64,000 bases of DNA from the NCBI GenBank assembly GCA_963457665.1, contig OY735227.1, positions 45,274,459 to 45,338,458 of the forward strand. The letters run 5' to 3'. Every line of letters begins with the position of its first letter. The stretch's first letter is position 1. Below are positions 31,646-42,540 of the stretch, piece after piece. Made by a program: the position numbers and the translations under genes. Under the pieces are notes generated by a model. That model worked only from the letters and a program-made list of their open reading frames with translations, was not told the DNA's origin and did not search any database. The DNA is from Thysanoteuthis rhombus. Lineage: Eukaryota > Mollusca > Cephalopoda > Oegopsida > Thysanoteuthidae.

Positions 31646-31990
31646 GAGTAGGGTGACCAGACGTCCAGCTTTTTGCCACACAGTCTGGCTTTTGAGCCTT
31701 TTAGCCCTCTATCTGGTGTGACCTCGCATCAGACATCAATTGCTCCACCTTTTGGGGGTTAGACTTAAATGGATATACTTACATATAAGCATTTTCTACA
31801 TTTCATATAAAAAAAAACTTTGATACATTTAAAACTCATCATTAACAATACTTCCATCAGAGTCAATCAGTCCAAGTCCTTCTTTTGAGTCTGCAATATC
31901 CTCTTTCTTGGAAATGCCCCCCTCCTTCTAGCAAATACCTTCTGTGGACCCTGGCTAAACTGTCCTCCTTTTAGAAAATTAAGAGAGTAT
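31646..31990 (+). mobile_element. possible DNA-transposon relic (GTGACCAGACGTCC type)
   Basis: GTAGGGTGACCAGACGTCCA then CACAGTCTGGCTTTTGAGCC resembles the start of a widely distributed non-autonomous DNA transposon in animals (AGGGTGACCAGACGTCC..). GACCCTGGCTAAACTGTCCT near 31955 may be an internal copy of the same motif. The far end is not defined. The identification rests on family memory of one motif. Confidence 0.4.
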
Positions 31991-32400
31991 GAATACTTAT
32001 CCGAACATTTGCGATCAAGCATGTTCAATCATACTTCTGGTTATCATTATGAATAAGAAAAACCAGCTATAGGTGTAATTTGTTTTTCGTTTTTTTTTAA
32101 TTCTGTATTTACCGTTTGCCTATTATGATTTTAAATTCAGCATTTGCTATCAGTCCATTATGGTGGCGTGATACACACATTGTGGCATAAAAGTGAAATT
32201 CTGGGCTGTGTCTTTTGTATCAATTAATTGTTGAATTCAACAATTTAGATCTTCTGTTCCCAGACTGAAGGAACTCTTATTTACTTCAGGGTTTTTGATT
32301 TTATGATAAGGGCTCCAAGAATCTAAAGTTTCAATTACAGTCAAGATGGTGTTGAATGACTCTTCCAAAAAGGGAGAGGTTGCCTGCCTCCTTTGAGAAT
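31991..32400. other. unassigned sequence
   Basis: No family match and no coding signal. Confidence 0.4.
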
Positions 32401-32424
32401 CAACACTTGAAGCCGTGACTTCTA

Positions 32425-32790
32425 TTGTTGTTTACCCTTTACTTATATAAAAAAAACAGATGACAGAATACATAAATACATAAACATTAGACAAATATCT
32501 GACACTGTTTGGTAATTTCAACCACAACACAGTTCATGGTATTTAAGTTTACCTTAGTCTGACAACACGTATAGGGCACCCAGTGAGAATCAAATTCATT
32601 ATACAAGTGAACTAGTGAGTGAGACAGCTTTGTTAACCATTACACTATTGACTTCAACCTTAAAAAAATAAACTGAGAGAAACATTCATTCTTTTTGGGA
32701 ATGCCTTGCAATTGTATCGGCTTGTATGGAATTGTGTCTTTAAAGTTAATATTTTTTAATGTACTTGTTTAGTCTATTTATTAATTGTTC
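32425..32790 (-). mobile_element. S2 tRNA-related repeat, undivided copy
   Basis: This is the reference copy for the interrupted one at 28405-29855. The order is TTACCCTTTACTTATATAAA, AAACATTAGACAAATATCTG, ACACAGTTCATGGTATTTAA, CACCCAGTGAGAATCAAATT, TTTGTTAACCATTACACTAT and GGGAATGCCTTGCAATTG. On the minus strand TAGTGTAATGGTTAACAAAG and GAATTTGATTCTCAC resemble the A and B boxes of a tRNA promoter. Confidence 0.7.
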
Positions 32791-32817
32791 TTATGAGATG
32801 AAAAAAGTATTATGCAT

Positions 32818-33052
32818 TGTCTGCTCAGATGGTTTAATTGTTAGCTAGTCTGCTTCACATGTAAAAGGTTCTGGGTTCAATTCCTGGTATGAGTAGGGAA
32901 AACTTTGGAAAAATTTCCCTGTGCATTTAGCAGCTAATTGGATACACTCTGTGCTTAGAATGGAGATATGAATTGGGTGTAGGAGCTGCCCTCACCTCTG
33001 TCTGAAAGGGTCACCTCCAACTACAATCATTTATTTACCATACTGATATTGA
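32818..33052 (+). mobile_element. S4 tRNA-derived SINE
   Basis: The head GCTCAGATGGTTTAATTGTT has an A-box-like D arm, and TCTGGGTTCAATTCCTGG holds an exact B box (GGTTCAATTCC) about 50 bases on, as in a tRNA. The body follows (GGGAAAACTTTGGAAAAATT, TGCATTTAGCAGCTAATTGG, ACACTCTGTGCTTAG, GGGTCACCTCCAACTACAAT). No intact acceptor stem is present, so it is a SINE, not a tRNA gene. It is the only copy in the window. Confidence 0.7.
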
Positions 33053-33730
33053 TCTTCATGTAAAATCATTTTATTCCAAATCCAATTAATAGAATAAAAT
33101 TCTTTCTATTCACATGCACTTCATTATTTCTGTTTTTTTTTTCTTTCTTTTGTGTTACAAGTTGAAAGAAAAAGGTACCGGACACACAATGTGATTACTT
33201 CCTATTCAGTTGTAGTCCGTTGAACCATTTAGAATGTCAAACAGAATCTTTTTCAGTGCTGTGCAGGGGATTCTGTTGCAAGTCCAAGGCAATTATGAAC
33301 AAGGCAAATAGTTTCAGGGATACTTTGTCACAATTCCACACACACTCAAAATGGGATGTAATGCGATTTTGTATTCAATTCTCTACAAACATGACATTAA
33401 TGAAGGGTCATAGAATTAGGTTTGGCTATTTTAACATTGAATAGCTTCTAAAGTCTAATCTTGCTACAGAAGAAGTGGATTTTTTCAGAAAATTGGAAAA
33501 CCAGTTCACTAAAAAAATGCAGAACATGATGAAAAGAATCTCATTAAATAGAAAGGTTGATTTTAAAAAATTCAGTAGAAGGAAAAGAAGAAGAAGGAGA
33601 AGACAAAGAAGAGGGAGAAGAAGAAGACTTATGATTTGTAGCAAATTGATTTCAACTGAAAATCAGTTATCAGAAAGCTTTCAAATTTAATTGTCCCAAG
33701 TTGTATGAATTTCATCTAATTTTTGTTGCT
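33053..33730. other. unassigned sequence with a GAA-rich tract
   Basis: A GAAGAAGAAGGAGAAG tract lies at about 33580-33640 and gives open frames on both strands (Arg-rich or Leu-rich), which are low-complexity. Nothing else is recognised. Confidence 0.45.
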
Positions 33731-33734
33731 TTTT

Positions 33735-34090
33735 AACACCCAGGGTTGGTGTTACATGTAACTCAGAGTGTCACACCCAGTGTTGCCAACTCAAATATTT
33801 TTACGTTAAACTGACCTTCAAAAAATGTCAAAAAATACAAGAAAGCACTAAAAAAACACTGTTAGCCTTTTCATGACCATTTTTGATAGTTGAAAATGGC
33901 TAGATTCATCTAAAGTGGAAGGAATATATTGAAGATTGGCTAAAATCACTGAAAAATGGGAGCAGCAAATGTTGGATTTTTGCACTGCCAAAAAATCATG
34001 ATGATGGTGTCCCCCTGTGATGGTGCCCCCCTATGATGGTGTCATCATGTCAGTATGTCAGTGTTTACACCTAGTAGTGGTAGTGGACAT
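33735..34090 (+). repeat. possible DNA-transposon relic
   Basis: It contains CCCAGTGTTGCCAACTCAAA, a start common among animal DNA transposons, and a short tandem GATGGTG(T/C)CCCCCT(G/A)T block (three units, 34000-34040). No matching opposite end was found, so the assignment is weak. Confidence 0.3.
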
Positions 34091-35090
34091 AATAGTCTCA
34101 AGTTGCCTGAATTTCTCTGATGAAACACTTTCATTATTATCAATTTTTGACTTGTATTCCTTTTACCTTACATTAATAAATTTTGACAATTAGGATGATT
34201 ATATCTAATTCTACCAATATAAATAAAGAAATAGTATGGTGTGATATTAGATCAGAGAAAAAGATATAGAGCTACATGACTAATTTGAACAAAATTTACT
34301 GGTCGAGCCTACACACTACTACTAAATGTAGACATGCAGCAAAATAAGATGTAAGAACAAATAGTTAAAAATCAATAATAATTTTCTAATTTCTTCAAAG
34401 TATAGGATGGGCCATAAGTTTCAGAGGAGTCAAAACGTTTCATAGATTTATGTATGTAGATGAAAAAAGATATCTCAGGTATGTAAACATTTTTTCCTTT
34501 GCTCCAGTTTTCCTCTGACTTTCATATAAACCTATGCTAAAAACTTATCAAGGGAAATTTTTTGTGAATCCTGAGTACATAAACAATAATTTTTAAAACT
34601 CATTTGTAACTTCTGGCCTTTTGAAGGAAAGATCAGTCTGAGTTTATCTCACTCAATATTTGGCCCAAAGCCCTTTTCATAGATTAACACGAAAAAACAA
34701 AGACCAACATAAAAACCATCATTTTATATTAGCTGACTGTTTTAAAAGTCTGAGACAGTTTTGGCACAAGGTCAAATTCATGGAGCACTCAGTAAATAAA
34801 ACACTCACAAGCAATACGTTGCAAGGTAAGCATGCTTACTAAAATCCTAAGACCAGTTCCTTTTGTATTCAACAAGATGTTTTTTCCAATCTCAAAAAAT
34901 AACTCAAACACAATTCATAAAGGATGACTCTTAAGCATAAATGATGAAAGAAGAATTTATGTTGATTGTAATCTGCATCAAACATGCAAGATGCTTGGAT
35001 TAAGGTTCAACGTAAATGTTGAAACTATGTATTTTCACCTACACAGCATCAGGAAAAAATAAACACCAGGGATATAGGTACCCTTTATAC
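34091..35090. other. unassigned sequence
   Basis: No coding signal. GGATGGGCCATAAGTTTC at 34407 resembles a mariner-type terminal repeat, but no partner was found. Confidence 0.4.
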
Positions 35091-35094
35091 TCTG

Positions 35095-35250
35095 AGAAGA
35101 AAACAAACAGGAATGAATCAATACATGTGACACTTTCAGCCCAGCTCATCTGCTCCTTGTTGCGTGATACATGAAGTAATGATTTTGTCTCCATTTCACA
35201 AATGATCCATGGAGATCCAAGCATTGTTTGTTGCAATTGTATCTCTTTGG
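35095..35250 (+). repeat. F4 repeat pair, copy 1
   Basis: CAGCCCAGCTCATCTGCTCC, TTGTTGCGTGATACATGA, GTCTCCATTTCACAAATG and GGAGATCCAAGCATTGTTTG match 61395-61475 (CTTAGCTCACTCGCTCCCAT, GTTGCATGACACTTGA, GTCTCCATTTCTCAGATGGA, GACCCAAGCATTATATGCAG). A 123-codon minus-strand frame over this part is therefore probably repeat-derived, not a host gene. Confidence 0.55.
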
Positions 35251-35455
35251 TGACCAAAAATGCTTGTGGTTTTTTTTTGTTTTTCTTTCTGCTATAAAAA
35301 GAAATAAGCCATTTCAAGTGTTTACAGCAACACGAAACATATACATGATTTATCACTGGATTACCCTCTATACTTACGATAGTAAAAGGTAGAATCAATG
35401 TAGCAATCAAAAAGTCAATTATTATATTATTCTTTGGTGAGGCCCGTACTCCTGG

Positions 35456-35475
35456 TATATATATATATATATATA

Positions 35476-35511
<36 letters not shown>
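35456..35511 (+). repeat. (TA)n microsatellite
   Basis: About 27 TA units with one interruption (ATATCTATAT). It directly abuts an M1 fragment. Confidence 0.95.
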
Positions 35512-35512
<1 letters not shown>

Positions 35513-35606
35513 CCAACCAGCCAGACCAGCTTTAAAACTGAAGGAACCAACGCTGACATTTTTTGTGGCAGTTTTAGTTGATAGTTTTTAATTAAAACCA
35601 AATAAG
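35512..35606 (+). mobile_element. M1 3' end fragment
   Basis: AACCAACCAGCCAGACCAGC, AAAACTGAAGGAACCAACGC and GGCAGTTTTAGTTGATAGTT, then TTTAATT, is the M1 3' terminus. The TA repeat occupies the position where TACATACATAGCCAGCCAG normally stands, so it probably expanded from that short motif. Confidence 0.7.
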
Positions 35607-35820
35607 AAAAGTGTGTCTTTTTATTATTCACAACTTTGAACATTGCCTTTTCAATCAGTAAAGATGACTTTATCACAAAAATACAAAGGTCCATAGCAAG
35701 ATGTCCAAATGTGTAATATGTAAAAATAACAAAGATGAAAAGAAGGAATTACCAACAAATAATGTTTCATATACAGCTACTATAATGAAAATTGAAGAGG
35801 CAAAACACATTAGGTTTTTT

Positions 35821-36166
35821 GATCACCATAGTACCTCAAATAGCCTATCCAGCCAACCAGCCAAAATGGTTACTGATTCTTCTCTCTTTACTTGCTTCTC
35901 TATGTGGGTGTCTTCGGATGCTTCTGGTTACATCTTTGGGTTATAACCTTGAGAATTTGTATGAGTGCACTTGGCATCATTTAACAATGTTTTGTATTGT
36001 TATTTCAAAAAAGTGCTTTTTTAGATCTCCGTGGTCATTCTGGACCCACAATGTCCAAATCTTGTACTGATATTTTCTTAATGATAAGTTTAGATGAAGG
36101 ATCTATACTTTTAGATATTTTTTGATACTTAGTTCTGGAACACGAGAGGGCTAGGGTGATTCATTT
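35821..36166 (+). mobile_element. M2 MITE, both tips visible
   Basis: It starts GATCACCATAGTACCTCAAA and ends GGGCTAGGGTGATTCATTTA. Between are CCAGCCAACCAGCCAAAATG, TTCTGGTTACATCTTTGGGT, ACCTTGAGAATTTGTATGAG, CATTCTGGACCCACAATGTC and the GATATTTTTTGATACTTAG tail. This copy shows the terminal inverted repeat well. Confidence 0.8.
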
Positions 36167-36980
36167 AGGAGAGTTACATATATTTATGAATATATTTTTT
36201 TTAAATCTAAAATGCTCTCTGGCCAAGAGGCATTGACGGGATGCCTATGACTAAATTCAGTTTAGATAACATTTGTAGCAATAGAGTGGAAAATTCCTAA
36301 CATTGTTAAGCTTCTTTGAAGGAATCTCTGACTTCTATGGCCTCTACATATCAAACATGATGGCTTCTTCATTTGTGATTGTAGTCTTCTGAAATTGAAT
36401 AAACATCAGTCAAAGCGATATCTTAGGGTAATGCTAGATTGTCACGTATCATCTGTTTTCTTTAACTTCACAACTAAATACAATGAGAAGAGGGTTGGTA
36501 CAAGGATGCATCCTTGCTTTGTGACAATTGTCTTGGTTAGAAATTACTTCACCACTCAGCTCCCTGAAAATAGTGGCTCTTGACATATTATCCTGTTCCA
36601 ACCCCAAAGAGTCCCTGACTATAAAAGTAATGCTTATGGCTCCTAGCTCTCTTCTTCCCTTTGATTTCATGTCACTGGAGATTACACATGAATTGTGAAA
36701 TGCAAGAGTGTGTGAGAATATCCCTTTGAATTATTGCACTTCTAAGTCATTGAAAAAAAACGTTCTGGACCTTTAATCAGTAACAAGAATTATCAACAAT
36801 GATATCAAACATATGTCATAAAAAAAAGTGTTAAGGCTTCCTAATACCATGGATGACATCTGGACATTTTTCTCACTTTATGTAAATAGAAATATTTTTG
36901 TTTATAGATATTTGAAAATGTTTTTGTATGAAAACAAATTAATAATTTTATAAGGATGACAATATAGAACTAGGCTCATT
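36167..36980. other. unassigned sequence
   Basis: No family match. Two overlapping opposite-strand frames near 36395-36670 (62 and 73 codons) show no recognisable motif. Confidence 0.4.
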
Positions 36981-36984
36981 GTGT

Positions 36985-37203
36985 GGATGTAAGGTAATCC
37001 AACAAAATGCTTCTAATAATCTGACAATGTGGAAGTGAAAAATTTGAGAACAAATATGTTTCTTCTCAAAATATTTTATTATCATTGATGATTTGGTTTG
37101 ATGCAATTTGCTGAAATTGCATCGGCATTTTCTAAATTTTTGAGATATAACACACTTGTTCTCAAATTTTTTACTTCTACATTATCCAATATCACCAATA
37201 AAA
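36985..37203. mobile_element. F3 fold-back element with nested hairpin
   Basis: The outer arms at 37018-37085 (ACAATGTGGAAGTGAAAAAT, TTGAGAACAAATATG) and 37130-37200 (CACTTGTTCTCAAATTTTTT, ACTTCTACATTATCC) are inverted copies of about 65 bp. In the centre GATGCAATTT (37100) and AAATTGCATC (37114) form a perfect 10-bp stem with a GCTG loop. A one-armed relative lies at 24029-24195. It ends next to the M3 copy at 37209. Confidence 0.75.
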
Positions 37204-37208
37204 AAGTA

Positions 37209-37478
37209 TAAAGCACTCAGAGAGTGTATACCTCGGTCAACTTAATTTTCACAAAGAACTGAATGAAAATCAGTTCACCATTTGTTACAATGTAAGGGAG
37301 GTAACCGTAAAAATAATGGATCAATCTCAAAACTTAATCACTTCTTCCATAACCCATTGTCCACTCTTCCACAAGAAGTTTATTGAGAATTTTTGGATAT
37401 TTTGAGTGAACAAATGGAAAGATGGATAGACAGACAGACACAAGTAAATACTCTTCTACTTTTGTTGACAGAGGTAAT
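37209..37478 (+). mobile_element. M3 pearl-like element, single internal unit
   Basis: The left end AAAGCACTCAGAGAGTGTAT then ACCTCGGTCAAC and the right end GTTGACAGAGGTAATGA are inverted repeats. One internal unit is present (GTAAGGGAGGTAACCGTAAA, ATGGATCAATCTC, CTTCTTCCATAACCCATTGT, TTTATTGAGAATTTTTGGAT), followed by a short GACA tract (ATAGACAGACAGACACA). The tandem unit, short tetranucleotide tract and inverted ends together are characteristic of pearl elements. This is the minimal form of the family here. Confidence 0.8.
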
Positions 37479-38200
37479 GAAGACCAACTCTGAAGTCCAT
37501 CCCAGTCAATCTACTGTTTAGGATGAGAAGAAATCTTTTATGTAGGTCTCATAAAAATACAGTGATACAGTAGGATTTGTTAACAAAGATTTTCTGGGTT
37601 TTCCTCAAGAGCATGATGGAGCCTGTATGCAGAATATCCCTTTGGTCTATGCAATGAAGTTTTTAGGTGAAGTATGGCATGTGCAGGGTTGACTCTACCC
37701 TTTAAACTAAGGGTTAGCATCCCATGGTTTACCAAGGTAGCATGGTTAGAAGCGAGGCCCCATAGTCATATATTTGATAGGAGTTTCCTTCTCATGGTAG
37801 ATGCTCAAGCTAGCTGTGGGTGTCTGCCACACCTTTCTGGGAATGTCCCAGTAGTATGGTTCACATGTATAGTTAAATCACAAGATGTGGAGCCGATGAC
37901 CAAGCTGGCTGTAGAGATCTGCTAACCCCTCTTGGGAGTAATCCAACAGAATAGAAGCCTCCAACCTAATAGGAGCCCAGGTCAGAGTTACACCAATGGG
38001 AAAAAAAAAACTTCATTGTGCAGACTAGATGGATGTTCTGCTTACAGGCCCTACTATCTAAGGTCCGGCTTGCATGAAAAACCCGCCAAGAACCTTTGTT
38101 TGCAAAGCCAAGCTATTCATTTATTCAATCACAATATAAGAAGTAGTACATGTACAGGAATGATAATATTAAATAACTGATCCTGCAAAGATAGTAAAGC
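37479..38200. other. unassigned, slightly GC-richer sequence
   Basis: The part at 37660-38060 is visibly richer in G and C than its surroundings (AGAAGCGAGGCCCCATAGTC, TGGGTGTCTGCCACACC). It has a plus-strand frame of 83 codons at 37674-37925 without any recognisable motif. It may be a fragment of an unseen element. Confidence 0.4.
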
Positions 38201-38204
38201 TTGG

Positions 38205-38608
38205 CTGAATCACCATAATCCAATGAATGGCCCAACCAACCGGACAAATTGGCCAGAGATTCTTCTGTCTTCAAGTGTCTACCAATCTATGTGTATGCGT
38301 GTGTGTGTGTGTGTGTGTTTCAGGGCACACCTGGTCACATTTGGGAGGCTATTAACCGTGAAAATTTGCATTAGTACACCACCATACACCATCTAAATAA
38401 GCTGGGGTTTTTTTCCAGCAAAGTTCTTTTTAGGGTCTTTATGATCATTTTGAACTAACAAAGCCCAAATCTTAGGCCAGTATTTTTTTAGATAATTTTA
38501 GATAAAAGATTTATTTTTTAAAGATAATTCTAGATAATAAATCTGTCTTCTTAGTTGATTTTTTTAGATAATTAGTTCTTGTAGATGCGCAGGCTATGGT
38601 GATTTATT
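38205..38608 (+). mobile_element. M2 MITE
   Basis: It starts TGAATCACCATAATCCAATG and ends GGCTATGGTGATTTATTTT, with inner blocks CCAACCAACCGGACAAATTG, AGGGCACACCTGGTCACATT, GTGAAAATTTGCATTAGTAC and GATAATTTTAGATAAAAGAT. A (GT)n run at 38298-38318 has grown from the TGTGTGTCTCTGTG part of the element. Confidence 0.8.
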
Positions 38609-39075
38609 TTTGTGAGGAATGGATTTTTATGTTAGTTTCGTGGAAAAAAACATAACTTATTTATAGGTTTTATACAAATGAGTATTGCAAAGGAAAATAA
38701 ATTATACAAGAAGAATGAGTATCTAAGGGAGGTTACTAACCCTTGCAGAAGCAAAATGGCTAAGCTTGTGAACCTCTGTGATGCAAAGAGATATTCCATG
38801 ATAAATAATGTCGTCAGAAAAGTAAGATCACTTCCAACTACTTTTTCTTGGCTCCCTGCCTTGTACTGTCCTCTTTCTGCCACTCTTCATATGACTATTA
38901 AAGAATCTACACCTGAAATCTTGACTGTTTTTATTGTTTGACAAGAGTTATTTCCCTTCACAGTCCATTCTATTTACCGATTGAGTTAGGTAGCTTGCAG
39001 GATTATCATAGTAGCATATTAAAAACATTGGTTTTCATGTAATCACCAAAATTAAGCCATGCCATGGTCAATATT
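38609..39075. other. unassigned sequence
   Basis: Overlapping opposite-strand frames at 38632-38941 show no recognisable motif. No repeat match. Confidence 0.4.
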
Positions 39076-39078
39076 TAA

Positions 39079-39502
39079 ACAGGTCTGGTAAGTCAGTAAA
39101 TAGAAACTGTCACACAACCGACATCTATTTTGGGGGTCATTGATCGAAAATAAGAAAATGGGTTGATTAATGGATAAGTTACTTCTCTTGTCTTTTGTAA
39201 GGCAGTGATCACCGAAAAAAAATCTGAATTTTCAAAGAACAAGCAGACACAAACAAAGGGATCAATTTAGCAAAAACTTACATTGCAAAATGAACACCCC
39301 TCTTAAAGTGCATTCAGGAGAGGAATTTAGAAAAAAACAAAAAAATGTTTTTTTCCAGACATCATAAAGAGTAAATGTTTAAATTTCCTGACCTCTAGCT
39401 CCATTGGTGCGGCTTCTACTCCTACATTCATAGATAGCCAGCCAGACTAAATTGAAAACTGAAGGAAACCTATGTTGATAGTTCTGGTTGATAGTTACTA
39501 AC
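39079..39502 (+). mobile_element. M1 element, full length
   Basis: It starts ACAGGTCTGGTAAGTCAGTA then AATAGAAACTGTCACACAAC, continues through GGGGGTCATTGATCGAAAAT, GGCAGTGATCACCGAAAAAA, TTGCAAAATGAACACCCCTC and CTCTAGCTCCATTGGTGCGG, and ends GGTTGATAGTTACTAAC. A good reference copy. Confidence 0.8.
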
Positions 39503-39588
39503 AAGGTAACATGCCCAGCCTCAAATAGATTATACATAGTTATCAAGCAGTCACCCAATGCTATCAAGTTTGATAGAAAAAAAGGTGA

Positions 39589-39591
<3 letters not shown>

Positions 39592-39624
<33 letters not shown>

Positions 39625-39630
39625 GAGAGA
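39592..39630 (+). repeat. (GA)n microsatellite
   Basis: About 18 GA units with one GGGGG interruption. Confidence 0.95.
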
Positions 39631-39779
39631 AATGAGAGCCCTAGATGGAGATCTGATGACACTGTTTGCTGACATTTGATAGAATAAATACTGTTTTACA
39701 ATACAGTATTGTGTGTTATTGATAGCCATCAGTCAAGAGATGGGATAACATGCAATGTTTGCATGGGCAACCATTGGGG

Positions 39780-40060
39780 GATTGAACCTTCTCACCTAGA
39801 CCAAGGATGTTGGCAGTTGGAACCTCATAGTCAATAAATGATAATGGTGCAGTATCATTTTATATGAATCTAACATAATTTTCTCATATAAAAATGTCAC
39901 CCCAGAGTCAGGTCATGAGTCCTCATCAATAGTCAAGTGCAGCATCTGGGTGGGTCGTACTTACTTATACTACAACTAGTGGGTAGGATGCCTATCGTGT
40001 TATTGGGTTACCACTAAGATTTATTCTGAATATACTCTTTTGCCTTCCCACCCAAAATAT
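39780..40060 (+). repeat. F2 dispersed repeat, copy 2
   Basis: GGCAGTTGGAACCTCATAGT, CAATAAATGATAATGGTGCA, CAGAGTCAGGTCATGAGTC, AATAGTCAAGTGCAGCATCT, GGATGCCTATCGTGTTATTG and ACTAAGATTTATTCTG align in order with 6220-6480. Confidence 0.65.
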
Positions 40061-40064
40061 ATGC

Positions 40065-41090
40065 TTTTGGCACACACATACACACACCCTGGAAAAGTGG
40101 CAGCAGATGCCCATATGTGATTGTGGCAGCAATAAATTCAAAAAAAAGAGAGAAAGTGTATTGCACCACTTCTCCAGCCATCCCATCAATTTGGCCAGTA
40201 AATTGGTCACCATCCAATTGGTTACCTATATCACTTTTTTATCTGTTTATTGGTTTCTGTCATGCAAAAGCAAACTCAGAAGAACAAGGTAAGGCAACTG
40301 TGTCAGTGTGTTTGCTAAAGCAAACAGAAACAGAGGAAGTGGGTAAAGCAATTGTGTCTGTGTCTTTGTGTCTTTATCACTACTGCTACAACAACTACTG
40401 CAGCTGCTGCTGATTGCTCAGTATTAGTACAGAAAACAATTACACCATTAGATTACTATTAAATAAAGGCATCTCTGATTTATCATGAATAAAATAGATT
40501 TTTTTCTCATTTTGAATTAGAAATTTAGTTTTTAACCCAATGCTGTTGTACTATTTTAAAATTATTAATAAGCAGAACATATAAAAAGTTGTAGAAAATT
40601 TATAGAAAAATAAATTTTGTTTGAGTAAGTGGTTTTTTTTTTGTTTCCGATAAATATATTTTTACTAAAATATGTATTTGTATAATTCATCCATACATAG
40701 ATGATCCCGTCATTTTTGACAGTTACTGTATTAGTTTGAACATAAAAGGCTACTATTTAACTAGATATTGATTTTTGTTCAGCAAACACCGATCTTGGCT
40801 CAATGGGCATGGAATCTCTTGGAACACGGAAAGCGAATCAGGAATTGTATTCTTGCTGCACCCATGGGAACAATCTTCATTTGGAATCAAAATAGCTTTG
40901 CACCTTCTCATAAAAGTGGCTAGAGTTTGATATCTAGATATGTGTGATTGCAGACATTAATCTAAAGATGGTTCAGAGGAAATATACTTGAGAGAAACAC
41001 CTGCTGGAGATTTTGGCCTTAGTATTCAACTGAGTCATAAATTGAGTATGTTTGATAATGAACTGAAAATAAGGCTGCAGTGTTCAGTTA
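40065..41090. other. unassigned sequence
   Basis: A plus-strand frame at 40117-40413 (98 codons) contains a loose internal repeat (GCAACTGTGTCAGTG, GCAATTGTGTCTGTG) and no recognisable motif. The segment at 40790-40930 may belong to an unrecognised element. Confidence 0.4.
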
Positions 41091-41094
41091 AGCA

Positions 41095-41420
41095 AACAGT
41101 AGACATGAGGTGGTCATTTTTTGAAAGGAGTGAAAGCTAAGTATAAATGGCAATGGGCAGTCTATGTTGCAAAGATATCAGACAACCATTAGACATCATG
41201 ATGCACCACATTTATCTCTTGTGATCATGGATGGAACTGTGGCCAACAAAAATAAGATGGTGTGATGATCTGGACCAGTTCAGAATGTTTTGGCACTATG
41301 ATGTGCAGAAGTGACAAAACTGGTCAACCATTAGGAAGGCCTGTGTCCAACAATTGATTTTAAATTATGTGATGATAATGATGATGAAGATGATGATTAT
41401 GAAGAAGGAGAAAAAAAAGA
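41095..41420 (+). mobile_element. LINE-A 3' fragment, heavily decayed
   Basis: Weak but ordered matches to LINE-A: AAATGGCAATGGGCAG (KWQWA region), CCATTAGACATCATGATGCA, TGTGATCATGGATGGAACTG, AATAAGATGGTGTGATGATC, TGGACCAGTTCAGAATGTTT and GTGTCCAACAATTGA. A GATGATAATGATGATGAAGA tail follows at 41360-41410. It is the most decayed copy in the window. Confidence 0.7.
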
Positions 41421-41849
41421 TACTCTTTAATCTAAAATTATGTAGAAGGTTTTTTCCTGAAAACTTTACACTAAATATCAATACACTAATACCTCAATAA
41501 ATTAAATTGATATATTCCTTTTTTTTATCTTGCTATCAGAAACTTTGTTATCAGAGGAATCTGAAGCATGGTTTATGCAGACAAGTTATTTCAATCATTG
41601 AAAGAAATATACTCTTATTTGAAATACAGTTGGCCTACATATATATAAAAAAAATCTCTGAAGGAAGTTATTTGTAATTCAATGAAAAAATTTACCCACT
41701 TTCTAAAAAATGTATTATGTAAGAAACACTCCCAAACTAAAAGGCAAACCATGTGTGACTGTCTGACTAGTTCCTATCTTTTGTGCCTGCCAATAAAGCA
41801 ACAAGATAATTCTTATTTATGCTTCAAATTGGAGAAAGACAAGCAATAT

Positions 41850-41864
41850 GTATATATATATGTA

Positions 41865-41927
<63 letters not shown>

Positions 41928-42262
41928 TTATTATTAAGAAATGAATATATAATCTGAGAGAATATTTATGAATTTTGTTATATTATTTTTTTAAAATTAT
42001 ATTATTTACTCTTTTTGAAATTACCTGCTGTTGCTCTATGAGTCATTCGACCTGGACAGCGTAAATAGAAAAAACAATTTTTCACTCTTCTATAGTGTAA
42101 AGGCCCAAATTACTGTTTTAGCTCCAAATTCTCAGTCTATATCTGCTCTATTTATTTCTTCCAATACGACAATTATGCTATCAGGAAATGGATATGTGAT
42201 TTATAAGAATGATTATAAATTGCGTTATAGTATATTGATATTATATTGATATATATATGTGT
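41850..42262 (+). repeat. S3 composite repeat, copy 2
   Basis: A long (TA)n run (41850-41925) is followed by TGTATTTATTATTAAGAAAT, GAATATATAATCTGAGAGAA, CTGCTGTTGCTCTATGAGTC, TGTAAAGGCCCAAATTACTG and GGAAATGGATATGTGATTTA then AATGATTATAAATTGCG. GAAATGGATAT and its continuation occur near both ends, so the unit may be partly duplicated. A TATATGTGTGTGTG run closes it at 42248-42270. Confidence 0.6.
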
Positions 42263-42540
42263 GTGTGTAATTAAGCAGCAGTCTTCCCTTAATACAAGTT
42301 TGATTAAAAAGGATAAGGAATGTTTTTTTGAATTCTTTAATCAACTTTTATTGCTTGCATACTAGAGAATGTGTCTAGATAAACAGATATATAGAAACAT
42401 CACCAAATTTTTCAGCACCCTTAGTTCTCAAGTTTTATTTGATTAATAATTCTTCAGGACCAAATGAATATTAACCCTAATAATGTATTTCTGACCCATT
42501 ATTCCAACATCACTCACTTCTGTTCAGGATTCTTGTATTT

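Noticed and set aside
33475..33690. Arg/Lys-rich nuclear-like peptide
   Set aside because: It is derived from a GAA-rich tract, and the opposite strand gives an equally long Leu-rich frame.
34400..34670. Mariner-type MITE starting GGATGGGCCATAAGTTTC
   Set aside because: Only one possible end was seen; no inverted partner or second copy exists in the window.
35039..35410. 123-codon minus-strand frame as a gene
   Set aside because: Part of it belongs to a repeat shared with 61395-61480, and no domain is recognisable.
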